Shown piece after piece: positions 57,202-64,000 of a stretch of DNA of 64,000 bases; the first letter of the stretch is position 1; each line of letters starts with the position of its first letter. The notes beneath the pieces were generated by a model. It was not told where the DNA came from. It ran no database searches and saw nothing but the letters and a program-made list of their open reading frames with translations. Source of the DNA: Evernia prunastri (taxonomy: Eukaryota; Ascomycota; Lecanoromycetes; Lecanorales; Parmeliaceae); NCBI GenBank assembly GCA_003184365.1, contig NKYR01000053.1, positions 124,001 to 188,000 of the forward strand, given 5' to 3'. The position numbers and the translations under genes are program-made.

Positions 57202-58029
57202 TCAAGAAGGCCTGAAGAGCTGACAAACCCGACCAAAGAATTTCGAATCTGCAAAACCGACCGGATTCTTATTTCTTGTAGTAGTTAGATTTGACAAAAC
57301 CCATCTGACCTCCTCGGCAACGACATCAGGACGGCTAAGGTGAACATTGTGTCCACAATCCGGGACGTTCGTGAACCTACTCCTCCTAGATAACCTTAAC
57401 TGCTCTCTCTTCAATTGCTCGTCAGCTCGAGCCATAGCCTCAAGCATGCCAGTACGTTCCTTGCGCTGCTCATCTGACAAGCCTGCATCCTGGTCTCGCC
57501 GCGCGCTGAAAGCAGACTCGCCTCGAATGACGCTCAGCGGACAATCGCCCAGCACCTGCCTCCGATACTGCTCCTCAGCATACCGACATTCGGTCTCAGT
57601 ACCCGTCTCGGAGAGCACCATGCCTACAACGTCCCTGGTACGCCGGTGCAGGAACTCCCGAGCCACACAGCCGCCGTAGGAGTGCGCGACTAAGACATAC
57701 GGACCGGGCAGGTTGACAGCTTTGAGCAGCATGCAGAGCTCGTCAGCTGCGACCGGTCCACTATCCCGATTCGGACCGTGTTCGCTACGGCCTAGGCCCG
57801 AGCGGTCGTACAGAAGGACACGCACGGTGTCTTGAAGGACAGTTGATACGGGTTCCCACGATTCACATGCGGCGTTGGCGCCAGGAAAAACGATCAGTAA
57901 CGGGTCGCCTGCCCCGCGGATAGGCCCAGAGGTCGAGACATATAGCTTGTGCGTCCCAATGAAGACGAGGCCTGCTGCTTTCTCCGAGTTCGTCCAGTCG
58001 TCAAGTAGATTCACTGTGCTATAAGACAT
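57202..58029 (-). CDS. Alpha/beta-hydrolase fold protein
   Basis: A single exon of 275 aa. The fold signs are LLIVFPGANAACESWEPV (oxyanion region), VRVLLYDRSGLGRSE, the nucleophile elbow YVLVAHSYGGCVAREF (Ser in AHSYGG), and VPDCGHNVHLSRPDVV (catalytic His). An Asp/Glu-rich helical cap lies between about 145 and 220. It is a small soluble hydrolase of unknown substrate, similar to many fungal single-domain esterases and epoxide-hydrolase relatives. The ATG at 58029 is the first in frame. The C-terminal 25 residues after WVLSNLTTTRNK lie outside the usual fold and could be read-through past a missed intron. Confidence 0.85.
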   Translation of the reverse strand: MSYSTVNLLDDWTNSEKAAGLVFIGTHKLYVSTSGPIRGAGDPLLIVFPGANAACESWEPVSTVLQDTVRVLLYDRSGLGRSEHGPNRDSGPVAADELCMLLKAVNLPGPYVLVAHSYGGCVAREFLHRRTRDVVGMVLSETGTETECRYAEEQYRRQVLGDCPLSVIRGESAFSARRDQDAGLSDEQRKERTGMLEAMARADEQLKREQLRLSRRSRFTNVPDCGHNVHLSRPDVVAEEVRWVLSNLTTTRNKNPVGFADSKFFGRVCQLFRPS

Positions 58030-58147
58030 GCTGACCGGGCAGTAGAGATTTTACTGCATTCACTGAACAATGATCATAGATGCATGTCTGGGTACAATGT
58101 CGGCAGTAGTCTATAATCTTCGTACGGATAAACTCAGAGGAAAAAAA

Positions 58148-58401
58148 TGAATGTGCACGGGATCGAACCGTGAATCTTCTGATTCGAACTGGAGGAATTG
58201 TTAGCAACGTTCATCCCTCTGGATGTGGGAGAATTACGTCAGACGCCTTGCCTGCATGTTTTTAGTATCGATTTTGTAACTCAAAAGCCGAAGGCCGGTG
58301 ACAGGAACATCGGGATATTTCCTAACCTCTGAGAGTGCTCGGATATCCAGGTATTCTGTCACCGACCTTTTCGAGTACACTTACCATTGGGGTAGACATC
58401 C
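58148..58401 (-). tRNA. tRNA-Arg(UCG) split by two spliceosomal-type introns
   Basis: Three pieces on the minus strand, complement(join(58148..58188,58238..58251,58385..58401)), assemble to 72 nt. Anticodon stem TCTGA/TCAGA pairs 5/5 around loop CTTCGAA (anticodon TCG). T arm CACGG-TTCGATC-CCGTG pairs 5/5 and contains a perfect B box GGTTCGATCCC. The acceptor GGATGTC/CACATTC pairs 6/7 (one G-T; C7-C66 fails). The D arm pairs 2/4 with C10 in place of the usual G. Discriminator A is followed by T7, a Pol III terminator. The cuts are in the D loop and between positions 32 and 33, not the normal 37/38. Insert A (58252..58384, 133 nt) has GTAAGT, TACTAAAAAC and GCAG. Insert B (58189..58237, 49 nt) has GTAATT, GCTAAC and CCAG. 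Whether it is expressed, spliced or a pseudogene cannot be told here. Confidence 0.75.
58291..58369. repeat. Hairpin-forming inverted repeat inside tRNA insert A
   Basis: Arms at about 58291-58322 and 58341-58369 are inverted copies (AAGGCCGGTGACAGGAACAT against AAGGTCGGTGACAGAATACC read from the other strand) with about 80% match over 29-32 nt. The hairpin fills most of the 133-nt insert, leaving the splice-like ends unpaired. Fungal introner-like elements show the same layout. Confidence 0.65.
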
Positions 58402-58964
58402 TTAACTCATTAAAACCATCTCTTAACAGCTTATTGATAGTAAGTCTTTTAAAAAGGGGGGGCTGTTTTATGAAGAATAAGTACTCTACTCGTATAGTTA
58501 GATCTACGAATTAAATTCGTACAATGTATTATAAGAGTTTCGAGAGTTGATTTCGAGATCACGTATTCTCGGAATATATTAGTATTTGTTAATAATACGT
58601 GAATATAAATGTCATAGATCCAGGCCTTCACCATTTCAGGCCTTTCACCATTACAGGAAGGTTGCCCAGCCCTATGGCTTAGCCCTACGATAGCTTATCG
58701 GCTTGTCAATGACGCCGTTCGTTGCACACGCAAAGCATTATTCTTACACTCTGGCTTCACAATCTCTTCAGAGCCTCAGACATCTTCTATCAACTAATCT
58801 ACCATCTCTAAAAGGTAGAGCGTCGTCTCATCGAAGATTATTGTCACAAGCAGCATATGTAAGGCCTACAGGCCGAACAGGGCGGCACCGGCAGGCTTGC
58901 GAATGCCAACAGCGGTCATCCCCTCAGACACCCCTTAGCACCGAAACTGCACCAGCGCTCGGTC
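58402..58964. other. Intergenic upstream of the split tRNA and the SPATA20-like gene
   Basis: About 560 bp. AT-rich to about 58640, then a short direct repeat (CAGGCCTTTCACCATT / CACCATTTCAGGCC) near 58621-58655. A 98-codon plus-strand ORF (58703-58999) is in another frame from the gene that follows, and I treat it as spurious. Confidence 0.45.
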
Positions 58965-61437
58965 ATGGAGACCCAAAACGGTGGAAATGGCCAGGATGAT
59001 TTGCAACTGGTCAATAGACTGAATGAAAGTAGGAGTCCGTACGTAAGTCCTCACTGTATGGCGTTGAGGCCGACGATGAAAAAGCTCAAGCTGAGAAACT
59101 TTTCGCACAGGTCCGGGGACATATGGAAAACCCAGTAGCATGGCAGCTGTGGGGTCCAGAAGCTTTGGACTTGGCTAAGAAGCACAACCGCCTATTGTTC
59201 GTGAGCATTGGATATGCTGCATGCCATTGTACGTCTGAGCTATCCTCTCAACGAGTCTTCGCCTTGAGACTTTCGTTAATAGCGAATGACAGGGTGTCAC
59301 GTCATGGAACGCGAATCGTTTTGCTCTCCCGAAGTCGCCCAACTTCTCAATTCCCACTTTATCCCCATCAAGGTCGACCGTGAAGAGCGCCCAGATGTCG
59401 ACGCTATCTATATGAACTACGTTCAAGCTACGAGCGGCTCTGGTGGATGGCCACTGAATGCTTTTATCACACCGGATCTCGAGCCAGTCTTTGGTGGAAC
59501 ATACTGGCCTGGTCCAAACAACTCAATGACAGCAGTCGGCACAGCCGTTTCCGGGACTGTAAGCTTCGTGGATATACTGGAGAAAATGAGAAATGTCTGG
59601 ACCCAGCAAGAGGGCCGATGCCGGGAAAGCGCCAAGGAGATCACAAGGCAACTGAGAGAATTTGCGCAGGAGGGGGAACATACTCATCAGATGGGAGAGA
59701 AAGGTGAAGGTGAGGGACTAGAGGTTGAATTATTGGAAGAGGCGTTTCAGCATTTTAGGAAGAAATACGATAAAATCAATGGAGGCTTCTCGGCTGCGCC
59801 AAAGTTTCCAACGCCGGTGAATCTCAGCTTTCTACTAAGGCTAGGACATTGGCCGCAGACAGTAAAAGATGTTGTTGGCGAAACTGATTGCCAACATGCC
59901 TTGAATATGGCTGTACACACCCTACGAAATATGGCACGTGGAGGGATCAGAGATCAAATTGGCTACGGCTTTGCAAGGTATTCTGCCCTTTCTTCTATTA
60001 TTTTCCAACCACCTTCCTTCCGCCCTAGCGAGGAGCACTAGCGACGAGTCAGGGGCGAACAAGTAACTTCCACGAAGCGAGTCTAAACGTGTCTTCTTTG
60101 CAAGGTATTCTGTGACTAAAGACTGGTCACTTCCACATTTCGAGAAAATGCTGTACGATCAAGCGCAACTTTTGGACGTTTATCTCGACGCATTCCTGAG
60201 CACACGAGATCCTGAGATGCTCGGCGCTGTGTACGATATTGCAACCTACCTCACAAGCCCACCAATGAGTGCTCCGAATGGGGGCTTCTTCTCAGCAGAA
60301 GACGCCGATTCTTATCCATCCAAAAGTGACACCGAAAAACGAGAAGGGGCATACTACGTCTGGTCCCTCAAAGAATTCCATGACATTCTGGGTGAGAAGG
60401 ACGGGGACATCTGCGCTCGATTTTACGGTGTCACGGCTGATGGCAATGTCGCATCTCAGAATGATCCTCACGATGAGTTTATCAGTCAAAACGTCCTGAA
60501 CGTAACCACTACTCCCAGTAATTTGGCCAAGAAAATGGGAATTCCCGAGGCCTCCATCACCCAGACCCTCAAATCCGGACGGCAGAAGCTCCGTGAACAC
60601 AGGGAGAAATGCCGCCCACGCCCAGCCCTCGACGACAAGATCATCGTCTGCTGGAACGGTCTCGCCATAGGTGCATTATCTCGCACCTCTGCCGCGCTAC
60701 AAACCATTGACCCTACCAAAGCCTCAGAATGCCTGGAAGCCGCCATCTCCGCTGTAATCTTCATCAAGAAAGAGCTTTTTGACCCTGAAACAAAGACTCT
60801 GTACCGGGTCTACAGGGAAGGCCGAGGCTCTACACCGGGTCTGTGCGACGACTATGCTTTCTTCATTCACGGTCTCATTGATCTCTATGAAGCTACATTC
60901 GATGACTCGTATTTAGAGTTCGCGGACATATTGCAGAAACGACAAAACGAACTGTTCACCTCTTCGGATTCTCCTGGCTTCTACACAACACCATCTCCGC
61001 ATCCACCAGATCTGCTCATGAGACTAAAAAGCGGCATGGATGCCGCCGAGCCGTCGTCTAACAACATCAGTGCTCGGAATCTCTACCGCTTGAGTAGCAT
61101 GCTTGAAGACGCCTCGTATTTCAAGAAGGCGCAAGAAACTATCGAAGCGTTTGAGGCCGAGGTTGAGCAATTTCCATATACCTTTTCAGGTATGTTGGGA
61201 AGCGTCGTCATAGGTCGCTTAGGCTTGAAGGGCGTTGTACTTACAGGCGGTAATGACAAGGTGGTGAAGCGATTGAAGCAAACTGTACGGCCCAATAGCA
61301 CAGTGGTTGCGCTTGGACAGGGTAAGGGTCCGTGGTTGAGGGAGCGTAATGATCTTCTCAAACACATTGATGTGGAGAAGGATGGTATCTTGGTCTGCGA
61401 AGGCGGTGCTTGCAGGGAAGGCATCGAATTTGTATGA
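58965..61437 (+). CDS. SPATA20/YyaL-type protein (DUF255 thioredoxin-fold plus six-hairpin domain)
   Basis: Four exons, join(58965..59042,59111..59228,59293..59977,60105..61437), give 737 aa, the usual length. The N-terminal thioredoxin-like domain has NPVAWQLWGPEALDLAKKHN, GYAACHWCHVMERESFCSPE (the CHWC redox motif, joined across intron 2) and VDREERPDVDAIYMNYVQ, then GSGGWPLNAFITPDLEPVFG. The rest is an alpha-alpha barrel resembling N-acylglucosamine-2-epimerase folds: GGFSAAPKFPTPVNL, RGGIRDQIGYGFARYSVTKD (intron 3), LPHFEKMLYDQAQLL, and GGFFSAEDADSYP. Function in eukaryotes is not settled; redox control has been proposed. Intron 3 (59978..60104) has an exact 17-bp direct repeat spanning both splice sites. 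The ATG at 58965 starts METQNGGNGQDDLQL just before the conserved SRSPYVRGHM. Confidence 0.93.
59969..60112 (+). repeat. 17-bp direct repeat at both ends of intron 3
   Basis: CTTTGCAAGGTATTCTG occurs at 59969-59985 (across the donor) and again at 60096-60112 (across the acceptor). The distance between copies, 127 nt, equals the intron length, so the intron plus one repeat copy is an insertion with a 17-bp duplication. Both copies could act as splice donor and acceptor. Confidence 0.9.
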
Positions 61438-61630
61438 TATCATGTTTGAGGCTTCATGTCTACATCTAAGACAGAAATGGCGTTCAGCCATTTTTGGCTA
61501 TTTCAACTTTTGAAGATTCAGACATCAATTTCCAGCTGAAATCCATGTTTTACTAATCTCGCCAGATATAATATGTATAATTTATAATTTATGTATGTAC
61601 GCTCAACAACGACTCCCTTTTCAAGCTCCA

Positions 61631-62570
61631 TCAGGACTTGTCGTTCTCGTCGAATTTCGCCTGCCAGAAACCCCTGTAATGCTTCTGTGTCCCGATCTCC
61701 GCCAAGTCCTTGACTTCTTTCGGGGTGAGTGTGAAAGTCATGGCTCGCAAGTAATCACTCAATCTCTCTTCCTTCCCACTCGTCGTGATCGCCACCACAC
61801 CCTGGTCAATGCACCACCGCAATGCAATCTCACCCTCGCTAACATAATACTTCTTCGCTAAGGACGCCAGCATCTCATCGCAAGGACCAGGCTTAGCTTT
61901 AGTGGCAGCGGTCAGAGGGCTGTATGCGGAGACAGCAATGTTCTGAGATTTGTGATAGGCTAGAAGTGACCCGTGTTGCAGGTAGGGATGAATTTCGATT
62001 TGGTTGATCGAGGGTGGAATGGTGGCGGTGGCCAGTGTGGCTTGCAGGTGGGATTCAAGGTAATTGGACACTCCTATTGATTTCGTTTTACCTGCTTTCT
62101 TCACATCCTCCATGGCCGTCCACGCTCTCTGTAGGTCTTCGTCTGACTTGGCGAAGTAGGGCGCGTGAATGAGATATAAGTCAACGTAGTCCAATTGCAA
62201 TTTCTTGAGGCTCTCATTGATTGCTTTGGGTATGTCCGCTATGTTGGTCATGACTTTTGTTGTGACGAAGAGCTTCGATCGTTCGATCTTGCTTTCTTTT
62301 ATGGCAATTCCCATTTCTGGCTCCGTGTTATATACTTCGGCGTTGTCGAGGTGATAATAGCCAAGCTTGACAGCAGTCTTGATTCCCTCAACCGTCTTTC
62401 GATCGACGCCGCCTGGTGTGGACTTGTACCATGCCGTCCCGGCTGCAACGGGTCAGAACGATGGATAGATGCAGCAGATGAGTTATCAACTTACTCCCAT
62501 AAGCAAGCATAGGGATCGATGTTCCATCGTTGAGTTTCAACTGGGGGATTGGCGTCGAGATGTTCGCCAT
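61631..62570 (-). CDS. Aldo-keto reductase
   Basis: Two exons, complement(join(61631..62442,62495..62570)), give 295 aa. The NADPH-dependent reductase fold is complete: MANISTPIPQLKLNDGTSIP followed by MLAYG in exon 1; LGYYHLDNAEVYNTEPEMG (catalytic Asp and Tyr); SKLFVTTKV (Lys); DYVDLYLIHAPY (His); SIGVSNYLESHLQ; and NQIEIHPYLQHGSL. The GKEERLSDYLRAMTFTLTPK region is where cofactor phosphate contacts are usually made. The 52-nt intron joins LAYG to TGTAWYKST. Substrate unknown; fungal relatives reduce aldehydes, xylose or beta-keto esters. It is convergent with the SPATA20-like gene, about 190 bp apart. Confidence 0.93.
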
Positions 62571-62869
62571 TGTTGAGGTGGTGCACCAGGTTCGTGGGGT
62601 GCAATATTGATGAGTGATAGAGTAGAGACGATGTAGGCCGAGAGTACTCTAACGCGGATATAAATCTCGGGTATAAACATTGCCAAACGTCATAATTATC
62701 GCTCGTCATGGGATTCTTTTCACGTCGGTATCGTCACCACCTGCTTCTTGCAATGCATTCTCTCCTGTATCTGTGTTTCTGACTATACGAACATCAATAC
62801 CTGGTGTTGTACATGCTTCTCCATACCTTACTACACCGCTCACGAATCCCGCATCTCCGCCTCGCTCAA
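62571..62869. promoter_or_regulatory. Divergent promoter, aldo-keto reductase and selO
   Basis: A 299-bp gap between two divergent start codons must hold both promoters. The sequence has mixed composition, with no obvious TATA box or repeated element. A TATAAATCTCGGGTATAAACAT stretch near 62658-62680 is the most AT-rich part. Confidence 0.5.
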
Positions 62870-64000
62870 ATGACCGCCCATGTGACGAATGGCGCCGCGA
62901 ATGGCGTCAGCAACGGCACCTACCATTATGTATCTTTGCAAGAGCTTCCTAAATCACACACATTTACAGCAAAATTACCGCCAGATCCCGAGTTTAAAAC
63001 GCCCTCTGACTCCCACAGGGCACCGCGAGGAGACCTGGGCCCTCGAATGGTCAAAGGCGCGCTCTTTACTTATCTCAGGCCGGAAGAGACAGAGAACCCT
63101 GAACTTTTGGGAATCAGCCGAACTGCGTTGCACGATATTGGATTGAAAGATGGTGTAGAGAACACGGAAGAGTTCAAGAGCTTAGTGGCGGGGAACAAGA
63201 TTTACTGGGATAATGAGACGGAGGACGGTATATATCCCTGGGCACAATGTTATGGAGGCTGGCAGTTCGGTTCTTGGGCAGGCCAACTCGGTGATGGGCG
63301 AGCGATATCCTTATTCGAATCTACCAATCCATCTACAAAAAGTCGTTACGAGATCCAGCTCAAAGGCGCCGGCAGGACCCCTTACTCAAGATTCGCAGAT
63401 GGAAAAGCTGTTTTACGATCCAGCATCCGAGAGTTCATTGTCTCTGAAGCACTCAACGGTCTGCACATTCCCACCACCCGGGCCCTTGCCCTCACACTGG
63501 CCCCAAAATCTACCGTACGTCGTGAACGACTTGAACCTGGGGCAATAGTGGCCCGCTTCGCCCAGTCTTGGCTCCGCATCGGTACCTTCGATATAATTCG
63601 TGCTCGAGGCGACAGAAAGCTTATCCGCACTCTCGCGAACTACGTTGCTGAGAACGTCTACACGGGCTGGGAGTCTCTCCCGTCGGCTCTGGTGGACCCA
63701 TCGAAGCCCGACTCATCCGCGATCAACCCTCCCCGTTCCATTCCATCAGATAAGATAGAAGGTGCGGAGGGAGTTGAAGAGAACCGTTATACACGCCTCT
63801 ACCGCGAAATTGCCCGTCGCAACGCCAAAACCGTCGCCGCCTGGCAAGCCTATGCTTTCACAAATGGCGTGTTAAACACCGACAATACATCTCTTCTTGG
63901 ACTTTCACTCGACTTTGGACCCTTTGCTTTCCTTGACAATTTTGACCCCAGCTACACCCCAAATCATGATGATCACGCTTTGCGGTACAGCTATAAGAAT
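62870..64000 (+). CDS. SelO-family protein AMPylase (pseudokinase), 5' part
   Basis: An open frame of 377 codons runs from ATG 62870 to the window end with no intron needed. SelO proteins are kinase-like enzymes that transfer AMP to proteins, mostly in mitochondria, and regulate redox. Seen: TEDGIYPWAQCYGGWQFGSW, GQLGDGRAISLFE, the nucleotide-binding LKGAGRTPYSRFADGKAVLR (whose basic residues hold ATP in reverse), then SSIREFIVSEAL, FDIIRARGDRKLIRTLANY, and near the right edge GVLNTDNTSLLGLSLDFGPF with the NTDN and DFG-like metal-binding motifs. A linker with low complexity (SKPDSSAINPPRSIPSDKIE) splits the middle. The N-terminal 25 residues are not a strong mitochondrial presequence. Fungal SelO lacks selenocysteine as a rule, but the C-terminus is outside the window. 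Confidence 0.93.
   Translation, partial: MTAHVTNGAANGVSNGTYHYVSLQELPKSHTFTAKLPPDPEFKTPSDSHRAPRGDLGPRMVKGALFTYLRPEETENPELLGISRTALHDIGLKDGVENTEEFKSLVAGNKIYWDNETEDGIYPWAQCYGGWQFGSWAGQLGDGRAISLFESTNPSTKSRYEIQLKGAGRTPYSRFADGKAVLRSSIREFIVSEALNGLHIPTTRALALTLAPKSTVRRERLEPGAIVARFAQSWLRIGTFDIIRARGDRKLIRTLANYVAENVYTGWESLPSALVDPSKPDSSAINPPRSIPSDKIEGAEGVEENRYTRLYREIARRNAKTVAAWQAYAFTNGVLNTDNTSLLGLSLDFGPFAFLDNFDPSYTPNHDDHALRYSYKN

Noticed and set aside
1..64000. CRISPR arrays, rRNA genes, bacterial-type operons or insertion sequences
   Set aside because: None seen. The introns and gene families show the DNA is fungal nuclear.

Overview
The window is nuclear DNA of a filamentous ascomycete (Pezizomycotina). 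Genes lie on both strands about 1-3 kb apart. Most are broken by short introns (about 45-135 nt) with GT...AG ends and CTAAC-like branch sites. The gene families are fungal: VTC polyphosphate proteins, GID/Vid28, a PHO80-type cyclin, O-acetylhomoserine sulfhydrylase, and a wax-synthase-like acyltransferase. The protein set suggests Leotiomycetes, but that is only an impression. All exon joins below were built by hand from splice signals, reading frame and family knowledge; no alignment or RNA evidence was available.

Layout. 0-9 kb: the 3' end of an unidentified gene, a fructosamine/ketosamine kinase, the armadillo GID subunit Vid28, and a PHO80-type cyclin. 9-17 kb: a degenerate 62-bp tandem repeat, a 648-aa protein of unknown family, a VTC2/3-type SPX polyphosphate protein, and a 750-bp inverted-repeat element. 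16-28 kb: an F-box protein, a multi-pass membrane protein, a Nudix hydrolase with a membrane tail, a decayed GC-rich esterase pseudogene, and a peroxisomal long-chain acyl-CoA synthetase. 29-38 kb: a wax-synthase-like acyltransferase, a Ser/Gly-rich anchored surface protein, O-acetylhomoserine sulfhydrylase, a likely truncated retroelement, and a secreted protein of unknown function. 38-52 kb: a three-domain protein (caspase-like, alpha/beta hydrolase, von Willebrand A), a small four-helix membrane protein, a 1666-aa WD40 protein, and an MFS transporter. 53-64 kb: phosphomannose isomerase, a secreted CAP protein, an alpha/beta hydrolase, a split tRNA-Arg gene, a SPATA20/YyaL-type thioredoxin-fold protein, an aldo-keto reductase, and the 5' part of a SelO protein AMPylase.

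Two things stand out. At 58.15-58.40 kb (minus strand) a 72-nt tRNA-Arg(UCG) can be assembled only by removing two insertions. Both have spliceosomal GT...branch...AG signals, and neither is at the usual tRNA intron site. The larger one carries a hairpin like that of an introner element. About 1.7 kb away, an intron of the SPATA20-like gene has an exact 17-bp direct repeat across its two splice sites, a mark of recent intron gain. The second is the caspase-like/hydrolase/vWA protein at 38.5-41.2 kb. Its layout resembles a one-gene version of conflict or cell-death effector systems, and its hydrolase domain appears to have lost the nucleophile serine.

The genes are mostly unlinked housekeeping and accessory functions. 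A PHO80-type cyclin and a VTC protein, both tied to phosphate control in fungi, lie within 7 kb of each other.
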